NCBI RefSeq assembly: GCF_902364025.1
Contig: NZ_CABJCG010000009.1
Coordinates: 64,965 to 128,964, forward strand
Direction: 5' to 3'
Length of the DNA: 64,000 bases
Origin: Enterocloster lavalensis
GTDB lineage: Bacteria > Bacillota > Clostridia > Lachnospirales > Lachnospiraceae
Each line of letters starts with the position of its first letter. The stretch's first letter is position 1. The notes beneath the pieces were generated by a model that worked only from the letters and a program-made list of their open reading frames with translations, was not told the origin of the DNA and ran no database searches. Positions 42,864 through 51,459 of the stretch are shown here, in pieces. The position numbers were made by a program, and so were the translations under genes.

Positions 42864-43784
42864 TCATAGCTTTTTCTTATGGATTTTCAGATTGTGCTCT
42901 GCAATCTCAAAAAGGGCCTGCTCCACCTGGCCGATATAGCAGCCCTCCCGGTACAGGGCGAATACTTCCCAAGTCAGCGGGTTCTCCGACAGGTGGTACA
43001 CGTCCAGCTCCCCGCCCTCCTTCACCAGTTCCAGGGTGATCTCCGGGACCACCGCCACCCCCATTCCCTTTGCGGCCAGGCGGCAGGAGAGCATGTTGCT
43101 GTGGGATTCCAGAAAAATATTCGGCTGTACGCCCGCATTTTTTGCCAGCACGTCCACGCTGGCTCTCAGGGCGTGCCCCTTCTCCAGGGTGATAAAAGGC
43201 AGGCGCGCGGCCCTGCGCCAGTTCACGATATGCTTTTCCCGGTCCAGGATGCAATCGTTAGGCAGGTAGCCCCTGGCGCAGACCAGAACCAGCTCCTCGT
43301 CGGTCATCTTTACCTGGGCGATATCCTTGTCCTTGGTCCACTGGGGCAGAAAGACAAAGTCGGTGTCGCCGTTTCGCAGACCCTCGATCAGCCGGTTGCC
43401 CGGCCCGCTGGTCACCTCCACGTCGATGCCGGGAAAACGCTCTTTAAAAGGCGGCAGGATCAGCGGCAGCATGTAGATCAGCCGCTCGCCCGGAAAACCC
43501 AGGCGCAGCCGCCCCTGGCAGTTGGTGGCGATGTCCCGGAACTCCCGGTCCATGTCGTCCAGTTGCATCAGGATGGCCCGGGCCCGTTTCAGATACTGCT
43601 CCCCCGCGTAGGTGCAGACCAGAGGCGTGGCCGACCGGTCGAACAGCTTCACCCCCAGCTCTTCCTCCAGCTTGTTGATGTAGCTGCTCAGCGCCGGCTG
43701 GCTGATGAACAGTTTCCTGGCCGCTTTGGTGACGCTGCCGCACTGTGCGACCATATTGACATACTTGAATTGACGCAGCTCCAT
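42864..43784 (-). CDS. LysR-family transcriptional regulator
   Basis: A 306-residue regulator with helix-turn-helix motif SVTKAARKLFISQPALSSYI near residues 17-36 and the usual effector domain (RLRLGFPGERLIYMLP near 90). It has a GGGAGGA ribosome site and is preceded on its own strand by the 50-base hairpin repeat at 43851-43967. It is transcribed towards aconitase C, 142 bases away, and away from the DcuC-lyase unit on the plus strand; either may be its target. Confidence 0.91.
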   Translation of the reverse strand: MELRQFKYVNMVAQCGSVTKAARKLFISQPALSSYINKLEEELGVKLFDRSATPLVCTYAGEQYLKRARAILMQLDDMDREFRDIATNCQGRLRLGFPGERLIYMLPLILPPFKERFPGIDVEVTSGPGNRLIEGLRNGDTDFVFLPQWTKDKDIAQVKMTDEELVLVCARGYLPNDCILDREKHIVNWRRAARLPFITLEKGHALRASVDVLAKNAGVQPNIFLESHSNMLSCRLAAKGMGVAVVPEITLELVKEGGELDVYHLSENPLTWEVFALYREGCYIGQVEQALFEIAEHNLKIHKKKL

Positions 43785-43850
43785 ATCCTGATTCCTCCCA
43801 CCGTAGACCGGCTTTTAGCGCTCATATGAGATACATTTGGCAATAGGGGA

Positions 43851-43967
43851 CACGTTTCCTTATGATACTTTGTCGCCAACCGCAGGTTGACGATAAGGGA
43901 TACGTTTCCTTATTATACTTTGTCGCCAACCGTAGGTTGGCGATAAGAGATACGTTTCCTTATTATA
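43851..43967 (-). repeat. 50-bp tandem hairpin repeat, 2.3 copies
   Basis: On the minus strand TATAATAAGGAAACGTA-like words begin at 43967, 43917 and 43867 (last copy TATCATAAGG). Between them are hairpins with arms such as TTATCGCCAACC and GGTTGGCGACAA. This is the same repeat as at 19584-19702, but with different stem sequences that keep pairing. It too points at a downstream gene (LysR) and ends about 65 bases before its start. Confidence 0.85.
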
Positions 43968-44140
43968 TCATCGGGGGTGGGGGAAGGCAAGGGCGCAGGC
44001 CTGCTAAGCGTCAAGGTGCACAAAACCGCCGCATGAAACTTGGTGAAAAAAACAATGGTATAGACGAAACCTATCAGCAGATAAAATATCCGTATTTCTA
44101 AAGGAATTCCGAAAATGTTAAGATTATGTCAAACAAAATA

Positions 44141-44160
44141 CCCCCGTCATATTGCGGGGG
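44141..44160 (+). other. GC-rich leader hairpin before dcuC
   Basis: CCCCCG (44141-44146) and CGGGGG (44155-44160) flank an AT loop, 10 bases before the AGGAGG site of the DcuC gene. It may modulate translation or be a weak attenuator; the T-run after it is short. Confidence 0.45.
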
Positions 44161-44183
44161 ATCATATTTTCAGGAGGTATTTT

Positions 44184-45512
44184 ATGGTTTGGGCAGGAGC
44201 ACTGATTGTTTTGATTACCTTTGCGGCGATCTTAAAGAATCTGGAGGCCAGAATGGTCCTGATTCTCTCGGGAGCCGCCATGGCCCTGATCGCCGGGATT
44301 GCCGGTGTAGAGGGCTGTTTTGACGGAGCCATGCAGGCGTTTATCTCCCAGCTGATCAACGAATCGCTGGTTCCCACCATCTGCGCCTGCATGGGCTTTA
44401 GCGCAGTGATGGAGTACACGAAATGTTCGTCCAATCTGGTATATCTTTTAACCAGGCCGTTGCAGAAGGTGCGTTTCGCGGTGGTACCGGGCGCAATCTT
44501 AATCACCTGGCTGATCAACATTGTGGTCATGAGCGCGGCGGGCTGCGCGGCTACGGTGGGTACCCTGCTGGTTCCCATGATGCTGGGGCTGGGCGTGCAC
44601 CCGGCCACCGCGGCGGCCTGCATCCTCATTGGCACCTGGGGAAATGTGATGAATCCCGGACAGAGCTTCAACGTCCAGGTGGGCGAGCTGGCCTCCATGA
44701 CCGGGCTGGAGGTAGTATCCAGCTTTACTATGGTGGCGATAATCGCCCTGGCCGCATCCATTGTGCTGCTGACCGCTATCGACATAACAATGGTAAAAAA
44801 AGGAAATAAACAGGGCGCGGCGTATGCCGCAGAGCCGGGAAGCGCGGTCCAGGCTACCGCCAGCCAGGGCGCTTCCGCCCGGCATGACTCCAATCCAGGG
44901 AGCGAACCGGTCAAAATCAATTATTTCAAAGCGCTGATCCCCGCTACCCCCATTATCTTTCTGCTTCTGGGAAACGCGGGCGTTCTCCCCAACTTTGACA
45001 TCACCGTGTGGATGCTGTCCTGTTCCGTGCTGGGACTTCTCCTGGATGTCCGCCATGTACAGGACGGGGTGAAGCAGTTCTTTAACGGCGTGGGTAATTC
45101 CTACCGCGATATCATCACGCTGATGGCCGCGGCCTCGGTATTCACCTTCGGCATGAACGCGGTGGGACTGACGGGAGCCCTGGTGGATGTGATGAAAAAT
45201 TCCACCGCCATCGCCCGGCTGGGAGCGGGCTTCGGACCTTTTATCATCGCGGCCCTGTCCGGCTCTGGAAACGCTGCGGCGATCGCATTCAACACCTCCA
45301 TCACACCCCATGCGGCCGATCTGGGCTACGCGGTGGAGGCCATGGGTTCTGTGGCGCAGATCGCGGCGGCCATCGGCCGCTCGGCTTCCCCGGTGGCGGG
45401 CGTGACCATTATCTGCGCCAAGATGGCGGGCGTGAGCCCCATGGACGTGGTCAAGCGCTCCATTCTGCCCATGCTGGCGGCAGTGTTGATTTTCATGTTT
45501 ATGCTAATGTGA
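44184..45512 (+). CDS. DcuC-like C4-dicarboxylate carrier
   Basis: A 442-residue membrane protein with about 12 hydrophobic segments and typical DcuC loops (NVVMSAAGCAATVGTLLVP-like region near 115-135; IIAALSGSGNAAAIAFN near 355). DcuC proteins exchange or export succinate, fumarate and related acids in anaerobes. Residues about 212-240 form a polar, Ala/Ser-rich cytoplasmic loop. AGGAGG ribosome site at 44171. The lyase that would release fumarate begins 14 bases downstream. Confidence 0.8.
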   Translation: MVWAGALIVLITFAAILKNLEARMVLILSGAAMALIAGIAGVEGCFDGAMQAFISQLINESLVPTICACMGFSAVMEYTKCSSNLVYLLTRPLQKVRFAVVPGAILITWLINIVVMSAAGCAATVGTLLVPMMLGLGVHPATAAACILIGTWGNVMNPGQSFNVQVGELASMTGLEVVSSFTMVAIIALAASIVLLTAIDITMVKKGNKQGAAYAAEPGSAVQATASQGASARHDSNPGSEPVKINYFKALIPATPIIFLLLGNAGVLPNFDITVWMLSCSVLGLLLDVRHVQDGVKQFFNGVGNSYRDIITLMAAASVFTFGMNAVGLTGALVDVMKNSTAIARLGAGFGPFIIAALSGSGNAAAIAFNTSITPHAADLGYAVEAMGSVAQIAAAIGRSASPVAGVTIICAKMAGVSPMDVVKRSILPMLAAVLIFMFMLM

Positions 45513-45525
45513 GGAGGAAAGAAGG

Positions 45526-46866
45526 ATGGGATTTTCGGGAGCTGGAATGGAAGAGGAATATTATGGAAGCCGGGACGTGCTGGAAGGGGTTTTCGGCGGT
45601 GCGAACACCATTCAGAAGATGATGGATGTGGAGGCGGCTCTGGCCTGGGCGGAATGTGAGGCGGGCCTGGTGCCGGAGCAATACGCCGGGGAGATTCAGG
45701 AAAAATGCAGCGTCAAGCTGCTGGACGAGGCGGTGTACGCCGAGGCCAGAAGGACAACGGGACACCCGCTCATGGGGATGCTTCGGGCGTACAAGGCCAT
45801 TTGCAGCAAAGAAGCGGGGGAGTACCTGCATTACGGGGCTACCACCCAGGACATATCCGACACGGCCCTCATCCTGCAGCTGCGGGAGGCCTGGGACATT
45901 GTGGAGGATAAGACCCGCCGTCTGCGGGAGATTTTAAGCGGGAAGGCCCGGGAATACCGGAGCCTGGTCATGATCGGCCGGACTAACGACCAGCAGGCCA
46001 TGCCCATCACCCTGGGCTTCAAGATTTCCACCTGGATCGACGAGCTGGACCGCTGTCTGGAACGCATGGAGCAGGGCCGGGAACGGATCTTTGTGGGGCA
46101 GTTTGCCGGGGCCGTGGGCACCATGGCTTCCCTGGAGCAGGAAGGCCCCCGGGTGCAGAAGCTCCTGTTAGAGCGCCTGGGCCTGGCGGCGCCCAAAATC
46201 AGCTGGTTTGCCACCCGGGACCGGCTGGCGGAGTTCACCTTTGACCTGGCTATGATCTGCGGCGCGGTGGGGCGCATGGGCAACGAGGTGTACAACGAGC
46301 AGCGCAGCGAGGTCAACGAGCTGGCGGAGGGGTACGCCTTGGGGAAGGTGGGCAGCAGCACCATGCCCCACAAGCGCAATCCTTTCCTTCCCGGGCGTCT
46401 GGCCGGGCGGGGGAGAATCGCCGGGACGCTGGTCATGCGGGCTATGCAGTGTCTTGAGAATACCAACGAGCGGGACTGCCGGACGCTGTGCATCGAGCCG
46501 TACCATTTAAAAGAAATCTGCTGTCTGGCCGACGGCACCCTGGATATCGCGCTTGAGCTGTTCGGGCAGATGGAGGTCCATGAGGATCAGATCGGGCATA
46601 ACCTGGAGATTCTCCAGGGCCTGATCTACAGCGAGGCCCTGATGATGCGGCTGGCGGAAGTCTACGGCCGCATGGAGGCCCACGAGCTGGTCTATGAGCT
46701 GGCCATGGCCGCCATCGCCCAGAAGCGGCAGCTAAAGGAGCTGGCGCTGGCGGACAGCCGGGTCACGGCCCACTTGACGGCGGAAGAACTGGAAAATCTC
46801 ATGCGTCCGGAACATTACACCGGCCTGGCGGAGCACTTTGTGGACCAGGTGGTTGGGACGGAGTAA
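45526..46866 (+). CDS. Fumarase/ASL-superfamily lyase (paralogue 2)
   Basis: A 446-residue relative of the lyase at 33328, with HYGATTQDISDT (102-113) and GSSTMPHKRNP (near 278-288). In the conserved GRT-x-x-QQ segment it has Asn154 in place of the His found in paralogue 1, closer to carboxymuconate cycloisomerases, which lack that His. It is co-transcribed with the DcuC gene, so a carboxylate C-N or C-O lyase or cycloisomerase role is likely. Ribosome site GAGGAGG. Confidence 0.83.
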   Translation: MGFSGAGMEEEYYGSRDVLEGVFGGANTIQKMMDVEAALAWAECEAGLVPEQYAGEIQEKCSVKLLDEAVYAEARRTTGHPLMGMLRAYKAICSKEAGEYLHYGATTQDISDTALILQLREAWDIVEDKTRRLREILSGKAREYRSLVMIGRTNDQQAMPITLGFKISTWIDELDRCLERMEQGRERIFVGQFAGAVGTMASLEQEGPRVQKLLLERLGLAAPKISWFATRDRLAEFTFDLAMICGAVGRMGNEVYNEQRSEVNELAEGYALGKVGSSTMPHKRNPFLPGRLAGRGRIAGTLVMRAMQCLENTNERDCRTLCIEPYHLKEICCLADGTLDIALELFGQMEVHEDQIGHNLEILQGLIYSEALMMRLAEVYGRMEAHELVYELAMAAIAQKRQLKELALADSRVTAHLTAEELENLMRPEHYTGLAEHFVDQVVGTE

Positions 46867-46960
46867 AGACAGCGGAAGGACGGCGAAAGGACGACGGAAG
46901 GACAGACAAAAAATGACCGGTAAAAAAGGTCAGAAAGCAGGGTGGCGGCCTGGTATAGTG

Positions 46961-46969
46961 TGGTATAAT
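46961..46969 (+). promoter_or_regulatory. Extended -10 promoter of LysR at 47082
   Basis: TGGTATAAT combines a TG extension with a perfect TATAAT (46964-46969). No good -35 is present. A second, weaker TGGTATAGT lies 10 bases upstream. The rest of the 46867-47081 gap has short GGAAGGAC repeats. Confidence 0.55.
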
Positions 46970-47081
46970 TTTAAGAAAGGGGCGCGGGTGTCCCCCACCA
47001 GCCCCCGTCATCGGCAAGCCAAAAGGCGGCGCGGCGGCATGCACCTGCCCCACCCACCCCAACCACAACAGGAGGAAAAAA

Positions 47082-47981
47082 ATGGATTTTCGACAGCTGG
47101 AATATTTTACGGCAGTAGCCAGGCTGCGCAGCTTCACGCGGGCGGCGGAGGAACTTCATGTCTCCCAGCCCACCATTACCACGTGCATCAAAAACATGGA
47201 GGAGGAGCTGGGGATTCCGCTTCTGGTGCGGGACAAGCGGCGGGTGATGCTGACCTATGAGGGAGAAACCTTTCTGGTGAAGGCCCGGTCTGTGCTGGAG
47301 CAGTTCGAGCAAATGATCCAGGAGACCCAGGAGCTGGCCTGCAGCTATGACCAGGTGCTGAACATGGGAATCACGCCGGTGACGGGTTCATTTTTAAATG
47401 TCATCCTGTACAACGGCTTTTTCCGGGAGAACCCGGATATCCGGCATCAGGTGCTGGAGCTGGGCAGCCTGGGCATCATGGAGGCCATCGATTCCGACGA
47501 GATCGACCTGGGATTTCTGGTAATCCAGGAAGGAATGGAGGAGCGCTACGACATCTGCCGGATCCAGCGGGGCCAGTTAAAGGCGCTGATCCACCGGGAG
47601 AATCCCCTGTCCTCCATGGAGCGCATTTCCTTAAAACATCTGGCGGGCGAACGCCTGATCTACCTGCCGCCCCACTCCTACATCCGCAGCAAGCTGGACG
47701 AGGAGTTCAAACGGCTGGAGATCACGCCCAATGTGCTGGCCTATCCCCAGCAGATGATCACCGCCTTCAACCTGGTGGAGAACAACGCGGGCGTCAGCTT
47801 CGTGCTGGGGGACGGGTACCGGCCCCTGGTGCACATCGAGCACACGGCGGCCATTCCCCTGGACCCTCCGATACTCTATGAGACGGGATTTGTGTGGAAA
47901 AAGGGCAAGCGGATCAGCCGGGCGGCAAGGCGGTGCATCGCGTATGTGCAGAGGCAGATCAAAGCAATCGAAAATTCCTGA
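47082..47981 (+). CDS. LysR-family transcriptional regulator
   Basis: A 299-residue regulator with helix-turn-helix SFTRAAEELHVSQPTITTCI near residues 17-36 and an effector domain of the CysB/CbbR type. AGGAGG ribosome site. It is co-directional with, and 274 bases upstream of, the Hdr-Flx-Frd operon, making it the best local candidate for control of that operon. Confidence 0.91.
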   Translation: MDFRQLEYFTAVARLRSFTRAAEELHVSQPTITTCIKNMEEELGIPLLVRDKRRVMLTYEGETFLVKARSVLEQFEQMIQETQELACSYDQVLNMGITPVTGSFLNVILYNGFFRENPDIRHQVLELGSLGIMEAIDSDEIDLGFLVIQEGMEERYDICRIQRGQLKALIHRENPLSSMERISLKHLAGERLIYLPPHSYIRSKLDEEFKRLEITPNVLAYPQQMITAFNLVENNAGVSFVLGDGYRPLVHIEHTAAIPLDPPILYETGFVWKKGKRISRAARRCIAYVQRQIKAIENS

Positions 47982-48050
47982 CAATTCTCCATTTTCGCGG
48001 TCACAAAGTCTCAATTATCGCAAAAAAACAGCGTTCAAAGTAAATAAAAA

Positions 48051-48068
48051 TGACAATGGCTGTTGTCA
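48051..48068. promoter_or_regulatory. Operator TGACA-N8-TGTCA upstream of the Hdr operon
   Basis: An 18-base inverted repeat (TGACAA-TGGCTG-TTGTCA). The same half-sites with the same 8-base spacing occur at 59122-59139 in front of the second Tct operon, suggesting one transcription factor for both. Confidence 0.55.
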
Positions 48069-48074
48069 CAAAAA

Positions 48075-48106
48075 TTGTCGCCGGGTGGTATACCACTCGG
48101 CGACAA
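48075..48106. promoter_or_regulatory. 32-base near-perfect palindrome centred on TGGTATACCA
   Basis: Fourteen-base arms (with one G-T pair) starting TTGTCGCC and ending GGCGACAA surround a TATA loop. The centre, TGGTATACCA (48086-48095), recurs in variant form downstream. On the minus strand it could be a terminator (T5 follows), but no minus-strand gene ends here, so a protein-binding site or RNA switch is more likely. Confidence 0.5.
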
Positions 48107-48153
48107 AAAACATAAAAAAATATCAAAAAATACTATCATTTTGTGTAATATCA

Positions 48154-48162
48154 TGGTATTAT
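48154..48162 (+). promoter_or_regulatory. Extended -10 promoter of the Hdr-Flx-Frd operon
   Basis: TGGTATTAT gives a TG-extended -10 (TATTAT 48157-48162) in an AT-rich region without a clear -35, consistent with activator dependence. The start would be near 48169. Confidence 0.5.
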
Positions 48163-48173
48163 AAGAGAAAACG

Positions 48174-48201
48174 TTGGGATACCAACAAACCGGGATACCA
48201 G
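48174..48201. promoter_or_regulatory. Repeated GGGATACCA operators at the start site
   Basis: TTGGGATACCAA (48174-48185) is a near-palindrome and CGGGATACCAG (48191-48201) repeats it; TGTGGTATACA follows at 48204-48214. The word is of the kind bound by GntR/FadR-type repressors, but no such gene is in this window. Confidence 0.45.
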
Positions 48202-48218
48202 TTTGTGGTATACAAGAA

Positions 48219-48246
48219 AAGGAGGTAAGCCCAATATAAGGTTGGG
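48219..48246 (+). other. Distant ribosome site and small hairpin before hdrB
   Basis: AAGGAGGT (48219-48226) lies about 30 bases before the HdrB ATG, too far for normal use. CCCAA (48230-48234) and TTGGG (48242-48246) form a hairpin between them that would shorten the distance to about 12. A 13-codon reading frame starting at ATG 48248 overlaps the HdrB start and could be a leader peptide. Confidence 0.4.
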
Positions 48247-48255
48247 TATGACGGT

Positions 48256-49065
48256 ATGGTTTATAGTTATTATCCGGGTTGTACTTTAAAAACCAAAGCA
48301 AAAGAATTGGACTTCTACGCGAGAAAGTCCGCGGAGGCGCTAGGCTTTACCCTGGAAGAGATCGAGGACTGGCAGTGCTGCGGCGCAGTCTACCCTCTGG
48401 CTTCCGATGAGATCGCAACCAAGCTGTCGTCCGTGAGGGCTTTGAATGCGGCGAAGGAAAAGGGCCAGGATCTGGTGACGCTCTGCTCCGCCTGCCACCA
48501 CGTGATCAAGCGGGTGAACGACGACATGGCGAACGTGGATGACATTCGTCAAAAAGTGAACAATTACCTGGACCTGGAAGAAGCCTATAGCGGCGAGACT
48601 CATGTATACCACTATCTGGAGGTACTCCGGGACAAGGTGGGTTTTGACAAGATCCGCCAGATGGTGAAGAATCCGCTGACCGGGCGGAAGATCGGGGCCT
48701 ACTACGGCTGCATGCTTCTGCGCCCCAGCAGCATTTTACAGTTCGACGATCCTGAGAATCCCACCATTCTGGAAGATTTTATCCGGGCCCTGGGCGCGGA
48801 GCCGGTGGTATACCCGTACCGGAACGAGTGCTGCGGTGGGTACATTTCCTTGAAGGAAAAGGAGCTTTCCGGCAGCATGGTGGACCAGATCATGGAATCC
48901 GCAGAGTACAAGGGAGCCCAGGAGCTTGTGACCGCGTGTCCCCTGTGCCTGTACAATTTAAACCATGGCGGGCATTCGCATACCCCTATTGTTAAATATT
49001 TCACAGAGATATTAGCGGAGGCCCTTGGTATAAAAGAGGAACAGGGAGGTGTAGAGGGTGCTTAA
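48256..49065 (+). CDS. hdrB: Heterodisulfide reductase-like subunit B
   Basis: A 269-residue protein with two cysteine-rich CCG domains. The first has Cys9, Cys41, Cys42, Cys77 and Cys80 (C-x31-CC-x34-CxxC); the second has YYGC (near 150), NECCGG and CPLC. These domains hold the non-cubane 4Fe-4S clusters that reduce disulfides in HdrB. It starts YSYYPGC, as HdrB proteins do. It heads an operon of nine genes encoding a complete Hdr-Flx module and fumarate reductase subunits. As the organism should lack CoM-S-S-CoB, its acceptor is unknown, or it only relays electrons. Confidence 0.88.
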   Translation: MVYSYYPGCTLKTKAKELDFYARKSAEALGFTLEEIEDWQCCGAVYPLASDEIATKLSSVRALNAAKEKGQDLVTLCSACHHVIKRVNDDMANVDDIRQKVNNYLDLEEAYSGETHVYHYLEVLRDKVGFDKIRQMVKNPLTGRKIGAYYGCMLLRPSSILQFDDPENPTILEDFIRALGAEPVVYPYRNECCGGYISLKEKELSGSMVDQIMESAEYKGAQELVTACPLCLYNLNHGGHSHTPIVKYFTEILAEALGIKEEQGGVEGA

Positions 49066-49450
49066 AACGGACAAAGAAAAGGCTGAGCTGCTGAAGGAGA
49101 TCAGCGGCGTGGACACCAAAAAATGTATGAAGTGCGGCAGATGCTCCGCATCCTGCCCGTCCTACGATGCGATGGATATCAGACCCCACCAGTTCGTGTC
49201 CTACGTGCAGAACGGGGATGTGGAACCGCTGCTGCATTCGAAATCCATCTGGAAATGCCTGTCCTGCTTCGCCTGCGTGGAGCGCTGTCCCAGGGACGTG
49301 AAGCCCGCCAAGCTGATCGAGGCCGTGCGCCTCATGGTGATCCGTCAGCAGGGGCAGAACTACCTGTCGCCGGACGAGATCCCGGAGCTTTTGGACCCGG
49401 ATCTGCCCCAGCAGCTGCTGGCAAGCGCGTTCCGCAAATACAGTAAGTAA
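49058..49450 (+). CDS. hdrC: Heterodisulfide reductase-like subunit C
   Basis: A 130-residue protein with two 4Fe-4S motifs, CMKCGRCSASCP (23-34) and CLSCFACVERCP (67-78), as in HdrC, which wires HdrA to HdrB. GTG start after GGGAGG; the start overlaps the end of HdrB by 8 bases. The length is short but normal for bacterial HdrC. Confidence 0.88.
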   Translation: MLKTDKEKAELLKEISGVDTKKCMKCGRCSASCPSYDAMDIRPHQFVSYVQNGDVEPLLHSKSIWKCLSCFACVERCPRDVKPAKLIEAVRLMVIRQQGQNYLSPDEIPELLDPDLPQQLLASAFRKYSK

Positions 49451-49473
49451 GAGAAAGGTCGGAGGTGAATTCA

Positions 49474-51459
49474 TTGCAAAGAATAGGAGTTTTTGTCTGT
49501 CACTGCGGCACCAACATCGCGGGCACCGTGGATGTGGAAAAAGTGGTGGAGATGGTAAAATCAGAGCCTGGCGTGGTTCATGCGGAAGAATACCAGTATA
49601 TGTGTTCCGAGGCCGGCCAGTCGAAAATAAAGGATGCGATCCGGGACAAACAGCTGACGGGAGTGGTTGTGTGTTCCTGTTCTCCGCGTATGCACGAGAA
49701 CACGTTCCGCAAGGCAGCGGAGCGGGCGGGGCTGAACCCCTACATGGTGGAGATCGCCAACATCCGGGAGCACTGTTCCTGGATTCACAAGAATAAAGAG
49801 GAAGCCACCGAGAAGGCGGTGATCCTGGCCAGAGCGGCCATCGCAAAGGTGAACTTAAACGCCCCCTTACAGCCCGGCGAGAGCCGCGTGGTGAAGAGAG
49901 CCCTGGTGATCGGCGGAGGCATCGCCGGAATCCAGACCGCTCTGGACATCGCGGACGCGGGCTACGAGGTGGATATCGTGGAGAAGACCCCCAGCATCGG
50001 CGGCAAGATGTCCCAGCTGGACAAGACCTTCCCCACCCTGGACTGCTCCGCCTGTATCTTAACCCCCAAGATGGTGGAAGCGGCGGCCCACGACAAGATC
50101 AATATTTATACATACAGCGAGGTGGAGAAGGTGTCCGGCTTTGTGGGCGATTTCTCCGTGGATATCCGCAAGAAGGCCAGAAGCGTGGATATGACCAAAT
50201 GTACGGGCTGCGGAGTCTGCTCCGAGAAATGTCCGTCCAAAAAGACCCCCAGCGAGTTCAACCGGGGCTTATCCACCAGAAGCGCCATCTACACCCCCTT
50301 CGCCCAGGCTATCCCCAACGTGCCGGTGATCGACCGTGAACACTGCATTAAGTTCCAGACCGGAAAATGCGGCGTCTGCGAGAAGGTTTGCGCGGCGGGC
50401 GCCATCGACTACAAGCAGCAGGACGAGATCATTACCAGAGAGTACGGCGCCATCGTGGTAGCCACCGGTTTTGACACCATAAAGCTTGACAAGTTCGACG
50501 AGTATTCCTACAACCAGAGCCCGGACGTGATCACCTCCCTGGAGTTCGAGCGCCTGACCAACGCGGCCGGCCCCACCAAGGGCCATTTAGAGCGCCTTTC
50601 CAACCACGAGGCCCCCAAGTCCGTAACCTTTATCCAGTGCGTGGGCTCCCGTGATCTGACCTGCAAGGGCAAGACCTACTGTTCCAAAATCTGCTGCATG
50701 TACACGGCAAAGCACGCCATGCTGATCCGCGACAAGTACCCGGATGTGGAGGTCAACGTGTTCTACATCGACGTGAGAACCCCGGGAAAGAACTTCGACG
50801 AGTTCTACCGCAGGGCGGTTGAGGAGTACGGCGTCAACTACATCAAGGGCCAGGTGGGTAAGGTGGCGGAGCATAACGGCCATCTGAGAGTCCAGGCCGT
50901 GGATTTGATCGACAACAAGCGGATTATCCTGGAGACCGACCTGGTGGTGCTGGCTACGGCCATCGAGCCCGATCCGTCAGTCCGGGGCCTGGCGACCATG
51001 CTGACCGCCAGCATCGACACCAACAACTTCCTGACCGAGGCCCATCCCAAGCTTCGTCCGGTGGAGAGCCCCACGGCGGGCGTGTTCCTCTCCGGCGTGT
51101 GCCAGGGCCCCAAGGACATTCCCGAGACCGTTTCCCAGGCCGGAGCCGCGGCCGCCAAGGTGATCGGCCTTTTAGCCAAGGACAAGCTGGTGACCAACCC
51201 CTGTACGGCCAAATCCGACGAGCGGTACTGCAACGGCTGTTCCGCCTGCGAGAAGGTTTGCCCCTACGGCGCGATCTCCTATGAGAATAAGGAAGTATTC
51301 GACCACGGAATCCGTGAGACCAGAAGAGTGGCTGTGGTGAACACCGCTCTGTGCCAGGGCTGCGGCGCCTGTACCGTCGCCTGTCCTTCCGGCGCAATGG
51401 ACCTGCAGGGATTCTCCAACAGACAATTAATCGCGGAGGTGGACGCAATATGCAAATAG
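49474..51459 (+). CDS. hdrA: Heterodisulfide reductase-like subunit A (flavin-bifurcating core)
   Basis: A 661-residue HdrA. N-terminal segment with VCHCG and CSCSPRMHE, FAD-binding motif GGGIAGIQ (near 145), 4Fe-4S motif CTGCGVCSEKC (near 240), CGVCEKVC (near 305), and C-terminal ferredoxin-like motifs CNGCSACEKVCP (near 585) and CQGCGACTVACP (near 625). HdrA carries the bifurcating flavin in this enzyme family and the C-terminal clusters deliver electrons to ferredoxin. I chose TTG 49474 because GGAGGTG at 49461-49467 is the ribosome site and contains the alternative GTG 49465. Confidence 0.9.
   Translation: MQRIGVFVCHCGTNIAGTVDVEKVVEMVKSEPGVVHAEEYQYMCSEAGQSKIKDAIRDKQLTGVVVCSCSPRMHENTFRKAAERAGLNPYMVEIANIREHCSWIHKNKEEATEKAVILARAAIAKVNLNAPLQPGESRVVKRALVIGGGIAGIQTALDIADAGYEVDIVEKTPSIGGKMSQLDKTFPTLDCSACILTPKMVEAAAHDKINIYTYSEVEKVSGFVGDFSVDIRKKARSVDMTKCTGCGVCSEKCPSKKTPSEFNRGLSTRSAIYTPFAQAIPNVPVIDREHCIKFQTGKCGVCEKVCAAGAIDYKQQDEIITREYGAIVVATGFDTIKLDKFDEYSYNQSPDVITSLEFERLTNAAGPTKGHLERLSNHEAPKSVTFIQCVGSRDLTCKGKTYCSKICCMYTAKHAMLIRDKYPDVEVNVFYIDVRTPGKNFDEFYRRAVEEYGVNYIKGQVGKVAEHNGHLRVQAVDLIDNKRIILETDLVVLATAIEPDPSVRGLATMLTASIDTNNFLTEAHPKLRPVESPTAGVFLSGVCQGPKDIPETVSQAGAAAAKVIGLLAKDKLVTNPCTAKSDERYCNGCSACEKVCPYGAISYENKEVFDHGIRETRRVAVVNTALCQGCGACTVACPSGAMDLQGFSNRQLIAEVDAICK

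Larger units (their letters stand above)
43785..44183. other. Divergent 399-base intergenic region
   Basis: Between LysR (minus) and DcuC (plus). It contains the hairpin repeat, a G-rich stretch at 43975-44005, an AT-rich tract and a hairpin directly before the DcuC ribosome site. No additional gene is supported. Confidence 0.65.

Noticed and set aside
48075..48106. Rho-independent terminator of LysR 47082
   Set aside because: The palindrome is followed by A residues, not T residues, on the coding strand, and it is centred on a TGGTATACCA word repeated downstream.
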